The notes beneath the pieces were generated by a model. The model was not told the origin of the DNA and searched no databases. It was given only the letters and a program-made list of their open reading frames with translations. A stretch of 64,000 nucleotides of DNA, taken from the NCBI RefSeq assembly GCF_040932005.1, contig NZ_CP162414.1, positions 2,569,501 to 2,633,500 on the forward strand, in the 5' to 3' direction. Positions 36,146-45,549 of the stretch are shown in pieces. The stretch comes from Aestuariibius sp. HNIBRBA575. Its GTDB lineage: Bacteria > Pseudomonadota > Alphaproteobacteria > Rhodobacterales > Rhodobacteraceae. Both the position numbers and the translations under genes were made by a program. Position 1 is the first letter of the stretch. Each line of letters starts with the position of its first letter.

Positions 36146-37236
36146 TTCGGCCGTTTATTCAACACTGTATCGCAGGCCTGTGGGCCGTGGTTCTATCCAC
36201 AGCCATCGCCCACGCAGACACCCTGCGCGTTGCCACCTTTGCCGCCCCGCTTAGTCGCGACGGTCCGGGTTTGTTGCTGCGGGATCTTACCAAGGGCGAC
36301 GCGCAGATCGATGCCATTGCCGCAATCATTGCCCAAACGTCGCCTGACATTCTGCTGCTCACCAATTTTGACTATGATTATGACGGCGTAACTTTGCGCA
36401 CCTTTGCCGATCATCTGGCCGGGCTTGGTGCGTCTTATCCCTATCTCTTTGCCACCCGGCCCAATTCTGGGACGCCAACCGGCGTGGATATGGATGGCAA
36501 TGGCCGACTGGGCGAAGCGCGCGATGCCCAAGGATATGGCCGTTTTGCAGGCGATGGCGGGCTGGCGATCCTGTCGCGCGCGCCAATCCTCACGGATCAG
36601 GTGCAGGATTACACCGATCGTCTGTGGCAGAGCTATGACTGGGCCGAAATGCCCGTTATGCACGATAGCCCCTTTCCGTCGGCCATGGCCCTGTCCCTGC
36701 AACGATTGTCCAGCACCGCCCATTGGGTTGTGCCGATCGACACCAAAGATGGCCCCATAACGTTATTGGCTTTTTCAGCCACTCCGCCTGTTTTTGATGG
36801 ACCCGAGGATCGAAACGGATTGCGCAATCGCGATGAAATCCGGTTTTGGCAACACTTTTTAGACGGTGAATTGGGGCCCGTTCCGCAATCGCATTTTGTG
36901 CTGCTTGGCAATGCCAATCTGGACCCACATGACGCCGAAGGCCGGACGGAAACCATCCAGTCCTTGTTAAACGATCCGCGTTTGCAGGATCCAGAACCCC
37001 GTAGTGAGGGCGGACAATCGTCCCAAAGCCCCGATCATTCCGGGGATCCCAGCCTTGATACGGTTGACTGGCCAGAAGATGGCCCCGGCAATTTGCGGGT
37101 GTCTTATGTGCTGCCCTCAGCCGATTGGGTGGTTGAGGATAGCGGTGTGTTCTGGCCTGATGATCCGGGCCTATTGGGCGATGACGGGCTTGCTGCTGGG
37201 TCGCATCGTCTGGTCTGGGTGGACCTGCGCCGCTAG
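36145..37236 (+). CDS. secreted endonuclease/exonuclease/phosphatase-family protein
   Basis: The frame encodes a signal-peptide-like start (RPFIQHCIAGLWAVVLSTAIAHA), then a DNase-I-like fold. Segments include LRVATFAAPLSRDG, TSPDILLLTNFDYD, GDGGLAILSRAP, HFVLLGNANLDP and the C-terminal VSYVLPSADWVVEDSGVFWP ending SHRLVWVDL. These are typical of secreted EEP proteins, which are phosphodiesterases or nucleases of unknown substrate. No ATG, GTG or TTG lies in frame between 36010 and 36187. The boundary chosen is ATT 36145, which overlaps the previous stop exactly as TAATG does elsewhere here. An upstream ATG at 36010 is the alternative. The 3' end overlaps the convergent gene by 66 bases. Confidence 0.75.
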   Translation: MRPFIQHCIAGLWAVVLSTAIAHADTLRVATFAAPLSRDGPGLLLRDLTKGDAQIDAIAAIIAQTSPDILLLTNFDYDYDGVTLRTFADHLAGLGASYPYLFATRPNSGTPTGVDMDGNGRLGEARDAQGYGRFAGDGGLAILSRAPILTDQVQDYTDRLWQSYDWAEMPVMHDSPFPSAMALSLQRLSSTAHWVVPIDTKDGPITLLAFSATPPVFDGPEDRNGLRNRDEIRFWQHFLDGELGPVPQSHFVLLGNANLDPHDAEGRTETIQSLLNDPRLQDPEPRSEGGQSSQSPDHSGDPSLDTVDWPEDGPGNLRVSYVLPSADWVVEDSGVFWPDDPGLLGDDGLAAGSHRLVWVDLRR

Positions 37237-38079
37237 GGCGTGACTTAGGACATCGTCCAAATGGGTTGGCCGGAAATCTGGCAACAATTCGGTCAGTTTT
37301 CCCCCGTTTAACCGGTGGGGAATGTTCCACAAATAGCGCATTTCCATCAATTCGCGTGCCAATTCCCAGAACGGTGACAGCAATCGCATGATCGCCCACG
37401 GAAAGCCGCTCAATGTTAGGTCACGCTCGGAAATGTCGCCCAGTTTATGGGCCAACTCACGGGTCGTCATGGTGATGCCCGCAAATGGAACATCCTCAAA
37501 TTGCGCAAGCAGATGACGTTTCGCAGCCAGCATTTGCGCCGCTTGCGCCCAATCAGGCACATAACAATAGCAGTGCAGCGCATCCGGGTCGCCCGGGCTG
37601 ACAACCCGTCCTTTGTTGATATTGCGAAGATGCACCATCTGCATCATATCGCCATTGCCATCCGGATCGATAAAATCACCGGCCCGCAATACAATGGTCT
37701 GCACGCCAGACGCTTGATAGGCGCGTTCCATATCCTCGCGGATTTTGCCTTTGCGTGTCACCGGCGCGTGGGGCGTGTGTTCGCTCCATTCCCCGCCCTG
37801 CCCGTCCAGATTATAAACATTGCCGGGCACAATTACGGTTGCGCCATTGGCTTTGGCGGCGGCAATCACCTGCTGGGTGATCTGCGGGATCAGCGTGGCC
37901 CAATTGTGATAGGCGGGCGGGTTCAGCCCATTGACGATCACATCACAGCCTTTGGCGGCGGTAACCATATCAGTGCCACGTTCATACCGGCGCACGGTCC
38001 AACCCGCATTCCAAAACGCCTCGGCGGCGCGACTGCCAATTTTGCCATTGGCCCCTAAAATCAAAACACTGTCGGTCAT
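37171..38079 (-). CDS. NAD(P)-binding epimerase/reductase-like protein
   Basis: The 302-residue protein opens with a dinucleotide-binding loop SVLILGANGKIGSRAAEAFW. It continues with the extended-SDR segments CDVIVNGLNPPAYHNWATLI, VIVPGNVYNLDGQGGEWSEH and GKIREDMERAYQASGVQTIVL, which suggests an atypical SDR of the NmrA/epimerase kind. The catalytic YxxxK is not obvious. The substrate is unknown. It is divergent from the LysR gene with a 93-base spacer, so it is the likely target. Its 3' end runs into the EEP gene (37171-37236). Confidence 0.8.
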   Translation of the reverse strand: MTDSVLILGANGKIGSRAAEAFWNAGWTVRRYERGTDMVTAAKGCDVIVNGLNPPAYHNWATLIPQITQQVIAAAKANGATVIVPGNVYNLDGQGGEWSEHTPHAPVTRKGKIREDMERAYQASGVQTIVLRAGDFIDPDGNGDMMQMVHLRNINKGRVVSPGDPDALHCYCYVPDWAQAAQMLAAKRHLLAQFEDVPFAGITMTTRELAHKLGDISERDLTLSGFPWAIMRLLSPFWELARELMEMRYLWNIPHRLNGGKLTELLPDFRPTHLDDVLSHALAAQVHPDQTMRPSSKPVIAQ

Positions 38080-38118
38080 GGTCGCCTCCTGATTGCGAAC
38101 TTAACCTGACCCTAACCC

Positions 38119-38177
38119 ATTCAGATCGGTATGAGGATTGCGGAAAAACGCATATATGATATTCAATTCTGTATGAA
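38119..38177. promoter_or_regulatory. paired LysR-type operator half-sites
   Basis: ATTCA-N5-GTATGA occurs twice (38119-38134 and 38161-38176), 42 bases apart, four helical turns. The second copy extends to a TATTCA...TGAATA dyad and overlaps the LysR start codon. Both lie in the divergent spacer between the regulator and the epimerase-like gene, the usual place for LysR binding and autoregulation. Confidence 0.6.
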
Positions 38178-39069
38178 TAATCCGCTCTCTAGCCTCGACT
38201 GGTCGCTGATCCGCGCCTTTTTAGCCGTCGCTGAACACGGCAGCCTGTCTGCCGCGGCCCGGCATCTAGGGGCATCACAACCCACGCTGGGACGGCAAAT
38301 CAAAGCCATAGAAGCCCAATTGGGGGCTGACCTTTTTCATCGCCATTCCAAAGGGTTCGAGTTGACGCCACTGGGCCAATCCATGTTGCCGCCCGCCCAA
38401 ATCATGCGGGACGCGGCCCATCAGATCGACCTGAAAGCCGCCGGTCAGGTCGATCGCCTAGAAGGCAGCGTGCGCATCACCGCCTCTGTGGCCACGTCGA
38501 TTTATCATATGCCCGACATCATATCGCGCCTGCGCCAAGAAGAGCCGCGTATTCAGATCGATCTGGTGCCCAGCGATGAAAGCACCAACCTGCTCTATCG
38601 TGAGGCCGATATTGCGGTGCGGATGTTTAAGCCGCAGCAACTGGATTTGATCACGCAATATTTGGGTGAACTTGAGCTGGGGATTTTTGCGTCGCACTCT
38701 TATCTACAACGGCGCGGCGCCCCTCAGACCCTGTCAGAATTGGCCAGTCACGACATCGTGGGATACGACCACAACACCGCAATAATCGACGGCATGGCGC
38801 AGGCCGGCATTCCTGCCACGCGCGACATGTTTCCGGTGCGCTGCGACGACAATGCAGCCTATTGGGAACTGATCAAGGCAGGATGCGGCATTGGATTCGC
38901 CCAGCGCTGTGTGGGCAATGCCACACCGGGGATGACCGAGTTGGACTTTGGCCTGACAATACCGGGATTGCCCGTTTGGCTCACCGCCCACGAAGCCATG
39001 CGCCACACGCCCCGCATCCGCCGGGTCTGGGACGTTTTGGCAGAGTCGCTTAAACCCCTCATGGGTTGA
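38173..39069 (+). CDS. LysR-family transcriptional regulator
   Basis: The 298-residue protein has the N-terminal LysR helix-turn-helix ([20 protein letters not shown] and [24 protein letters not shown], residues 8-57). An effector domain follows, beginning [20 protein letters not shown]. The inducer is unknown. The divergent epimerase-like gene is the probable target. An in-frame ATG at 38131 exists, but 38173 begins at the conserved HTH start. Confidence 0.93.
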   Translation: MNNPLSSLDWSLIRAFLAVAEHGSLSAAARHLGASQPTLGRQIKAIEAQLGADLFHRHSKGFELTPLGQSMLPPAQIMRDAAHQIDLKAAGQVDRLEGSVRITASVATSIYHMPDIISRLRQEEPRIQIDLVPSDESTNLLYREADIAVRMFKPQQLDLITQYLGELELGIFASHSYLQRRGAPQTLSELASHDIVGYDHNTAIIDGMAQAGIPATRDMFPVRCDDNAAYWELIKAGCGIGFAQRCVGNATPGMTELDFGLTIPGLPVWLTAHEAMRHTPRIRRVWDVLAESLKPLMG

Positions 39070-39125
39070 ACCTTTGCTGCGTTTTCGATACCCGGAACGC
39101 AACATTTGAAAATGAGGAATCCCCC

Positions 39126-40229
39126 ATGTCGAACCCATCCATTCTGATCCTGCCCGGCGACGGCATTGGCCCCGAAGTGATGTCCGAAGTCAAAAAGATC
39201 ATCACTTGGTTTGGCGATAAACGTGACCTGACATTTGACGTGTCTGAGGACCTGGTGGGCGGCGCGGCCCATGACGCGCATGGCGTGCCGCTGCATGACG
39301 ACACGATGGCCAAAGCCCAAGAGGTGGACGCCGTTTTGTTGGGTGCCGTGGGTGGCCCGGCCTATGACGATCTGGATTTCAGCGTCAAACCAGAACGCGG
39401 CCTGCTGCGTCTGCGCAAAGAAATGGATTTGTTTTCCAACCTGCGTCCTGCGCAGTGTTTTGATGCGCTGGCTGATTTTTCATCCCTGAAAAAGGACATC
39501 GTTGCTGGTCTGGACATCATGATCGTGCGCGAATTGACGTCGGGCGTTTATTTCGGTGAACCGCGCGGCATCAGCGAACAGAATGGCGAACGTGTGGGCA
39601 TCAACACCCAGCGCTACACCGAAAGCGAAATCCGCCGCGTGGCGATTTCTGCGTTTGAACTGGCCAAACGCCGCAACAATCGCGTGTGTTCCATGGAAAA
39701 AGCCAACGTGATGGAATCCGGTATCCTGTGGCGTGACGTTGTGACCGAAGTGCACAAAGACTATCCCGAAGTCGAACTGTCCCACATGTATGCCGACAAT
39801 GGCGCCATGCAACTGGTGCGCGCGCCCAAGCAATTTGACGTCATCCTGACCGACAACCTGTTTGGCGACATCCTGTCCGATTGCGCCGCAATGCTGACCG
39901 GATCGTTGGGCATGTTGCCCTCTGCGTCGCTGGGTGCGCCGATGGAAAATGGCCGCCCCAAGGCGATGTACGAACCCGTACATGGCTCTGCGCCAGACAT
40001 CACCGGTCAGGGCAAAGCCAACCCAATCGCCTGTATCCTCAGCTTTGCGATGGCGCTGCGCTATTCCTTTGACCAAGGCGTCGAAGCAGACCGCCTAGAA
40101 GCCGCGGTTGAAAAGGTGCTGGCCGACGGCGTACGCACCGGCGATTTGCTGGCTGGCGAAGGCGTCACACCTGTGTCCACCACAGAAATGGGCGCTGCGA
40201 TCATCGCCGCGCTGGACGCATCTGTCTAA
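39126..40229 (+). CDS. leuB: 3-isopropylmalate dehydrogenase
   Basis: The 367-residue enzyme oxidises and decarboxylates 3-isopropylmalate to 4-methyl-2-oxopentanoate. Signature blocks are [32 protein letters not shown], the substrate Arg region [20 protein letters not shown], and [27 protein letters not shown] in two pieces. ATG 39126 follows GAGGAA. It is 4.2 kb from leuCD. The stop overlaps the convergent ArsR-like gene by four bases. Confidence 0.98.
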   Translation: MSNPSILILPGDGIGPEVMSEVKKIITWFGDKRDLTFDVSEDLVGGAAHDAHGVPLHDDTMAKAQEVDAVLLGAVGGPAYDDLDFSVKPERGLLRLRKEMDLFSNLRPAQCFDALADFSSLKKDIVAGLDIMIVRELTSGVYFGEPRGISEQNGERVGINTQRYTESEIRRVAISAFELAKRRNNRVCSMEKANVMESGILWRDVVTEVHKDYPEVELSHMYADNGAMQLVRAPKQFDVILTDNLFGDILSDCAAMLTGSLGMLPSASLGAPMENGRPKAMYEPVHGSAPDITGQGKANPIACILSFAMALRYSFDQGVEADRLEAAVEKVLADGVRTGDLLAGEGVTPVSTTEMGAAIIAALDASV

Positions 40230-40906
40230 GCTGGAAAGGCCGCGTTAAACGCCGCCTGCCCGGTCTTTGAAAATCGGATCACACGGGAATTTTCCTCTCG
40301 TGTGATCCAACCCAGATCAAACATCCGATCCACCAACGCGGCCCCAAAGGCACCTGCTAAATGGGATCGACGTTCGCTCCAATCCAGACACGTTCGACAT
40401 AAGGGGCGTTTCGCCTGTCGTAACCGATTGGCATCCATGCCAAAATCCGTGATCCATTGGTCCCCGATCGCCGTCACCGCAATATCGTCACGCGCCCCAC
40501 CCAGCACGTTTTTTGCCGCCAATGCGTCAAACATCTGCACCCCGGCGGCCCCCGCCAAATGGTCATAACACATACGTGCCGCCCGCAATTGCGGGTCTTT
40601 GGGACCTGTGCGCGTGCGCAAATGGCCCTTGGCCGCGGCCAACCCCATCAACGCCTCAAGCGCATGGCCCACATCATCATCCGCAAGCACATAATAGCGA
40701 TGCCGCCCTTGGGCGCGTGGCCACAAAAGCCCGGCATCAACCATCTGTTTCAAATGCCCTGATGCCGTGGGGGCCGTCACCCCGGATGCCTCGGCCAACT
40801 CACCTGCTGTCAGCGCACGCCCAGACATCAACGCCATCAACATATTGGCACGTGTCGGATCGCCAATCATGGCTCCGATCCGGGTGATATCTGGTCCTTC
40901 TTTCAT
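40226..40906 (-). CDS. ArsR-type winged-helix regulator
   Basis: The 226-residue protein has an N-terminal ArsR winged helix ([20 protein letters not shown], then [30 protein letters not shown]). A longer C-terminal domain holds the [20 protein letters not shown] segment with two close cysteines, which could be a metal or redox site. The larger size and C-terminal domain separate it from small metalloregulators. A perfect palindrome lies in the 109-base divergent spacer, so it probably controls the NIPSNAP/monooxygenase pair and itself. ATG 40906 starts MKEGPDITR. Confidence 0.88.
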   Translation of the reverse strand: MKEGPDITRIGAMIGDPTRANMLMALMSGRALTAGELAEASGVTAPTASGHLKQMVDAGLLWPRAQGRHRYYVLADDDVGHALEALMGLAAAKGHLRTRTGPKDPQLRAARMCYDHLAGAAGVQMFDALAAKNVLGGARDDIAVTAIGDQWITDFGMDANRLRQAKRPLCRTCLDWSERRSHLAGAFGAALVDRMFDLGWITREENSRVIRFSKTGQAAFNAAFPA

Positions 40907-40952
40907 GTCCAGATGATCACGGACCACCCCCACAAAGGTCAAGCCCTGACAC

Positions 40953-40968
40953 TTTGGTCGCGACCAAA
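40953..40968. promoter_or_regulatory. 16-bp perfect palindromic operator
   Basis: TTTGGTCGCGACCAAA is identical on both strands. It sits between the divergent ArsR-like regulator (start 40906) and the NIPSNAP gene (start 41016), 47 bases from each start. It is probably the regulator's own site. Confidence 0.65.
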
Positions 40969-41015
40969 ACATCACGCACAATCCCTATGGCACAAGACAC
41001 CCAAAGGAGCCCCAC

Positions 41016-41339
41016 ATGATCACCTGTATTATTCGTTATCACATCGACCCAGCTCAAAAATCCAACTTTGAAACCTATGCCCGCAATTGGGGGCAATGCA
41101 TTCCACGTTGTGGCGCTGATTTGATTGGATATTTTGCCCCTCACGAAGGGTCCACCACATTGGCTTATGGGGTGTATTCCCTGCCATCCCTTGCGGATTA
41201 TGAAACCTATCGCGCCCGATTGGCTGCCGATCCGCTGGGGCAGAAAAACTATGAATTTGCCATGGACAACGGGTTTATCCGCCGCGAAGATCGCACATTC
41301 CTGAAACTTGCCTCTGCCCCACATGGGAGGGATCGATGA
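41016..41339 (+). CDS. NIPSNAP-family protein
   Basis: The 107-residue protein is a dimeric alpha-beta barrel (ferredoxin-like) of the NIPSNAP type, with IIRYHIDPAQKSNFETYARN and GADLIGYFAPHEGSTTLAYG. The function of the family in bacteria is unclear. It overlaps the following monooxygenase-like gene by four bases (ATGA), and AAAGGAG precedes the ATG. Confidence 0.9.
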   Translation: MITCIIRYHIDPAQKSNFETYARNWGQCIPRCGADLIGYFAPHEGSTTLAYGVYSLPSLADYETYRARLAADPLGQKNYEFAMDNGFIRREDRTFLKLASAPHGRDR

Positions 41340-41683
41340 TCGCAGTCATATTCGAAGTAGACCCCGCCGAGGGCCAGATGGCCCCTTATCTGGACATCGC
41401 CGCCACGCTGCGCGGTGATCTGGAAACCATCGATGGGTTCATCTCGGTTGAACGGTTCGAAAGCCTGACACATCCCGGCAAAATTCTGTCGCTTTCGTTT
41501 TTCAGGGATGAAAATGCCGTGGCTGAATGGCGCAACCTAAACAGCCACAGACAGGCCCAAGCGGCGGGTCGCAATGGTGTTTTTGCCGGGTATCGTCTGC
41601 GTGTTGCCCAAGTTTTACGCGACTACACCCTGACGGATCGCGATCAGGCCCCGGACGACAGTCAGGCCCACCACACCCCTTGA
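41336..41683 (+). CDS. antibiotic-biosynthesis-monooxygenase (ABM) domain protein
   Basis: The 115-residue ABM-fold protein has the typical MIAVIFEVDPAEGQMAPYLD start and the block FISVERFESLTHPGKILSLS with FFRDENAVAEWRNLNSHRQA. ABM proteins include quinol monooxygenases and haem-degrading enzymes. Which applies here cannot be decided. It is co-translated with NIPSNAP and likely under the ArsR-like regulator. Confidence 0.87.
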   Translation: MIAVIFEVDPAEGQMAPYLDIAATLRGDLETIDGFISVERFESLTHPGKILSLSFFRDENAVAEWRNLNSHRQAQAAGRNGVFAGYRLRVAQVLRDYTLTDRDQAPDDSQAHHTP

Positions 41684-41761
41684 GATCATTTCTCACTGTG
41701 CTAAAGCAAGTTATGTTTGCGCAAACGGTAGGTGCAAACACGTTGCACACTGGAAATGATC

Positions 41762-42712
41762 ATGTCCCAATCAAGCACCCTCAAGGCGGTCATGCTGTCG
41801 CTGTTGGCCTTTGGCATTTTTTCGACCCATGACGTGATCATTCGCTATCTGGGGGGGCATTATTCCCCTGTTCAGACGTTGTTTTTCACGTCTTTGATGT
41901 CGTTCCCATTGGTTACTTTGATGTTGGTGCGCGATCCCACTGCGGGCAATTTGCGCCCAATCCACCCGTGGTGGTTGGCGGCGCGGTCTCTGTCGATGGC
42001 GACCGGCGGGCTGTGTGCATTTTATGCGTTTTCGGTGTTACCCATCGCCCAAGCCTATGCGATTTTCTTTACCATTCCATTGCTGGTCACCCTACTGGCC
42101 ATCCCCGTTTTGGGCGAAAAGGTCGGGTTTCATCGCGCCGCCGCCGTGATCATGGGATTGGTCGGTGTGGTCATCGTTGTGCAACCGGGCCAAGCCACGC
42201 TGGAACTGGGCCATTTGGCCGCGTTTGGGGCGGCGTTCAGTTCTGCGTTGCAATCGGTGATCGCCCGCAAAATCGGCCGCGAAGAGCGCCGCGTTGTGAT
42301 GATGCTCTATCCGTTGGCGGTCACGTTTGTGATCATGGGCGCGGGCATGGGGTTTGTCTATGAACCCATGCCGCTGACAGATTTGGCGGCCATGGGGCTG
42401 GTTGCGATTATGGGGTTTGGCGCAGCGCTCTGTCTGGTTGGTGCCTATGCCATCGGCGAGGCCGCAATCGTCGCGCCAATGCAGTATTCCCAGATCATCT
42501 GGGCGACGTTTTACGGCGCGGTCATTTTCAACGAGAGTCCCGGCAAATCCACGTTGCTGGGCGCGGGGATCATTATCGGCAGCGGCATCTATATCGTGAT
42601 CCGCGAATCCATGAGCGGCACCTCTTCCAACACGCCAGTTTTGCGCACCCGGTCCCGGTCTTATGCCCCCGGCGGGTTTCGCATATCCCAAGTGATGCGC
42701 CGCAAAAGCTAG
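41762..42712 (+). CDS. EamA-family (DMT) transporter
   Basis: The 316-residue inner-membrane protein has ten hydrophobic helices in two EamA repeats. The first repeat includes IFSTHDVIIRYLGGHYSPVQ and YAFSVLPIAQAYAIFFTIPL, and the second AFGAAFSSALQSVIARKIGR. It probably exports an amino acid or metabolite of unknown identity. ATG 41762 is preferred over 41756 because GGAAA lies at the right distance. Confidence 0.9.
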   Translation: MSQSSTLKAVMLSLLAFGIFSTHDVIIRYLGGHYSPVQTLFFTSLMSFPLVTLMLVRDPTAGNLRPIHPWWLAARSLSMATGGLCAFYAFSVLPIAQAYAIFFTIPLLVTLLAIPVLGEKVGFHRAAAVIMGLVGVVIVVQPGQATLELGHLAAFGAAFSSALQSVIARKIGREERRVVMMLYPLAVTFVIMGAGMGFVYEPMPLTDLAAMGLVAIMGFGAALCLVGAYAIGEAAIVAPMQYSQIIWATFYGAVIFNESPGKSTLLGAGIIIGSGIYIVIRESMSGTSSNTPVLRTRSRSYAPGGFRISQVMRRKS

Positions 42713-42750
42713 TCTCAGGTCCCAAATATCGGAACAGGCTTTGCACAACT

Positions 42751-42774
42751 AACCTGCTGATTTAATAGCAGGTT
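42751..42774. terminator. inverted repeat after the EamA gene
   Basis: AACCTGCT (42751-42758) and AGCAGGTT (42767-42774) are exact complements around GATTTAAT. No T-run follows on the plus strand, so it is a weak terminator or an operator of the next gene. Confidence 0.4.
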
Positions 42775-42888
42775 CACACTTCTTTGGTGTGTCCTGCCCC
42801 CTGTGACACCTTGACCGGTATCGGCAATTTCTTGCGAAATGACGCTCAGATTTGTAATAAGTACAAAGTCATTTTCGACGAGGTGCCC

Positions 42889-43848
42889 ATGCAACGCAGA
42901 CTTTCGCACGCCGATCGCGTCTTGGAAACGGCGTCGTCTTCTTCGGCTGCGGCGCGGTCCAGATTGGCGGCCAGCTGGCATCGTTCCGTGGTCAAACACG
43001 GGCTTGATCCGGACGAACGGCGTGGCCCTGATCGCATCGCACAATCCGCCCTGCATCACCGCCGCGCTGCGTTGGAAAAATTCATGACAGTGGCGTCGCC
43101 CCGGCTGGATAACCTGTTCACTTTGGTGGGTCTGTCGGGCTGTGCGGTGTTCCTAACGGATGTGGACGGCGTGGTGCTGGATCAGCGCCTGTCCGACGCC
43201 GACGCGCCGGTTTTTGACGAATGGGGCCTATGCGCTGGCGCTGATTGGAGCGAAGAACGCGAAGGCACCAACGGGATCGGCACCTGCCTGACCGAACAGC
43301 GCCGGGTGATCATCCACCAAGACGAACATTTCTATGCCCGCAACACCGCCATGTCCTGCATGGATGCGCCGATTTATGGCAGCGATGGCCAAATCGTCGC
43401 CGCGCTGGATGTGTCGTCAGCGCGCGCGGATCAAACCGAAGCGTTCAATCGCCTGATCGGCGCCCAAGTGGCCCAGACCGCCCGCGCCATCGAAGAGGCG
43501 AACTTTCGGGCGGCCTTTACCACTGCGCGGATCATCGTGGCCGATAGCGATGACACCGATGCGGCCACATTGCTGGCCATTAATGACGATGACTTGGTTA
43601 TTGGAGCCACCCGCGAAGCGCGGCGTGTGTTTGGCATGGACAAATCAGGCACGCTACCCCCCCGTCCGGCCGCTGACATCTTGGGGCGCGAAAATGGCCC
43701 TACCGGGTTCCAAAAGGCAGAACGCGCCGCCGTGATCCGCGCCTTGGCCCGCGCCAATGGCAATGTATCCCAAGCCGCAAGACAGCTGGGCATTGGCCGC
43801 GCCACGCTGTATCGGCGGATCAAACGACTAGAATTGGATCAATCCTGA
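42889..43848 (+). CDS. GAF + Fis-type HTH regulator (AcoR-like, no AAA+ domain)
   Basis: The 319-residue protein has an N-terminal segment (ARSRLAASWHRSVVKHGLDP) typical of AcoR. A GAF sensor domain follows (about 70-215, with FDEWGLCAGADWSEEREGTN and GTCLTEQRRVIIHQDEHF). A C-terminal Fis HTH (about 272-315, NVSQAARQLGIGRATLYRRI) ends it. The central sigma-54 AAA+ ATPase of full AcoR is absent, so it should not act through sigma-54. The aldehyde dehydrogenase 127 bases downstream is the natural target, with a perfect dyad between them. Confidence 0.88.
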   Translation: MQRRLSHADRVLETASSSSAAARSRLAASWHRSVVKHGLDPDERRGPDRIAQSALHHRRAALEKFMTVASPRLDNLFTLVGLSGCAVFLTDVDGVVLDQRLSDADAPVFDEWGLCAGADWSEEREGTNGIGTCLTEQRRVIIHQDEHFYARNTAMSCMDAPIYGSDGQIVAALDVSSARADQTEAFNRLIGAQVAQTARAIEEANFRAAFTTARIIVADSDDTDAATLLAINDDDLVIGATREARRVFGMDKSGTLPPRPAADILGRENGPTGFQKAERAAVIRALARANGNVSQAARQLGIGRATLYRRIKRLELDQS

Positions 43849-43855
43849 CCAGAAC

Positions 43856-43873
43856 TGTCTCAGACCTGAGACA
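43856..43873. promoter_or_regulatory. 18-bp dyad, probable regulator site for the aldehyde dehydrogenase
   Basis: TGTCTCAG-AC-CTGAGACA is a perfect dyad starting eight bases after the regulator's stop codon and 102 bases before the dehydrogenase start. A looser TGTC-N11-GACA (within 42786-42808) lies before the regulator gene and may be a second copy. Confidence 0.65.
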
Positions 43874-43974
43874 CATGCAGCGCGCAACCGATGTGCGGCG
43901 GGTGACCTGCGCCGACCAGATCGTCATCGTCCAGATCAATCCGGGTGGAGGACCCGGATATCTGGAGGAACAAC

Positions 43975-45498
43975 ATGAACGATATGACGCACACAGAGGC
44001 AGGCACATATGTGTCGCCCTTTAAAACAAAGTACGACAACTATATTGGCGGCGTCTTTGTCCCGCCTGTGAATGGCAAATACTTTGACAATGTCACACCG
44101 ATCACAGGTGAAAAAATCAATGAAATCGCGCGGTCCGACGCCGCGGATGTGGAACTGGCGCTGGATGCCGCCCACGCGGCAAAATCCGCCTGGGGCACCA
44201 CGTCAGCCGCTGAACGGTCCAACATCCTGCTAAAAATCGCAGATCGCATCGACGAAAATCTGGAACTGCTGGCCCAGTGTGAAACATGGGACAACGGCAA
44301 ACCGATCCGTGAAACGATGGCGGCCGATATCCCGCTCTCTGCCGATCATTTCCGTTATTTCGCCGGGGTTCTGCGCGGCCAAGAAGGCAACATGAGCGAG
44401 ATCGACAATGATACAATTGCGTATCACTATCACGAACCTCTGGGCGTTGTTGGTCAGATCATTCCTTGGAATTTTTCAATCCTGATGGCCGCATGGAAAC
44501 TGGCGCCTGCACTGGCAGCGGGCAATTGCATCGTGATGAAACCCGCCGAACAGACCCCTGCGGCCATCATGGTTTTCGCTGAATTGATCAATGATCTGCT
44601 GCCTGCCGGTGCGCTGAACATCATCAACGGCTTGGGTGTTGAGGTCGGAGCGCCTTTGGCCAGCTCAAACCGGATTGCCAAAATCGCCTTTACCGGATCG
44701 ACCGCAACGGGCCGCAAAATCATGGAGGCCGCCACCGCAAACCTGATCCCTGTGACGTTGGAACTGGGCGGGAAATCCCCCAACATCTTCTTCTCTGACG
44801 TGATGCGCCAAGACGACGAATTTCTAGACAAAGCAGTCGAAGGCTTTGTTTTGTTTGCCTTTAACCAAGGCGAAGTCTGCACATGCCCGTCGCGCGCCCT
44901 GATCCAAGAGGACATCTATGATGAATTCATCGCCCGCTGTATTGAACGGGTCAAAGCCATCAAACAAGGGGATCCTCGCGATATCAACACCATGGTGGGC
45001 GCGCAGGCCAGCACCGAACAGCAGGAAAAAATCCTGTCCTACCTGACCATCGGCCGCGAAGAAGGCGCCGAAGTGTTGGTTGGCGGTGACGAGGCGCGGT
45101 TTAACGGTGAATTGGCCGGGGGGAATTACATCCAGCCAACCATCCTGAAGGGGCACAATAAAATGCGCGTGTTCCAAGAGGAAATCTTTGGCCCGGTTGT
45201 GTCCGTGACCACGTTCAAAGACGAAGCCGAAGCCTTGGCGATTGCAAATGACACAATGTACGGGCTGGGCGCTGGCGTTTGGTCGCGCGACATGAACACC
45301 TGCTACCGGTTTGGTCGCGCAATCGAAGCGGGTCGTGTTTGGGTGAACAATTATCACGCTTACCCTGCCCATGCTGCCTTTGGTGGCTACAAACAATCCG
45401 GGATTGGCCGCGAAAACCACAAAATGATGTTGGATCACTACCAGCAGACCAAAAACCTGTTGGTCAGCTATAACCCCAACAAGTTGGGCTTTTTCTAA
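43975..45498 (+). CDS. aldehyde dehydrogenase (AcoD/ExaC type)
   Basis: The 507-residue NAD-dependent enzyme oxidises aldehydes to acids. The NAD fold motif [15 protein letters not shown], the general base E263 in [11 protein letters not shown], and catalytic C302 in [11 protein letters not shown] are present, as is the late [12 protein letters not shown]. The N-terminus ([20 protein letters not shown]) and the tail NPNKLGFF match the acetaldehyde-dehydrogenase group controlled by AcoR-like regulators. GGAGG at 43964-43968 decides the ATG at 43975. Confidence 0.93.
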   Translation: MNDMTHTEAGTYVSPFKTKYDNYIGGVFVPPVNGKYFDNVTPITGEKINEIARSDAADVELALDAAHAAKSAWGTTSAAERSNILLKIADRIDENLELLAQCETWDNGKPIRETMAADIPLSADHFRYFAGVLRGQEGNMSEIDNDTIAYHYHEPLGVVGQIIPWNFSILMAAWKLAPALAAGNCIVMKPAEQTPAAIMVFAELINDLLPAGALNIINGLGVEVGAPLASSNRIAKIAFTGSTATGRKIMEAATANLIPVTLELGGKSPNIFFSDVMRQDDEFLDKAVEGFVLFAFNQGEVCTCPSRALIQEDIYDEFIARCIERVKAIKQGDPRDINTMVGAQASTEQQEKILSYLTIGREEGAEVLVGGDEARFNGELAGGNYIQPTILKGHNKMRVFQEEIFGPVVSVTTFKDEAEALAIANDTMYGLGAGVWSRDMNTCYRFGRAIEAGRVWVNNYHAYPAHAAFGGYKQSGIGRENHKMMLDHYQQTKNLLVSYNPNKLGFF

Positions 45499-45523
45499 AG
45501 CCCCCTTTTGACACCAATATCGT

Positions 45524-45549
45524 CGCCCCGCAGTTTGTTTTGCGGGGCG
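45524..45549. terminator. hairpin after the aldehyde dehydrogenase
   Basis: CGCCCCGCA (45524-45532) and TGCGGGGCG (45541-45549) are exact complements around an 8-base loop. The T-run is poor, so termination may be partial. Confidence 0.6.
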
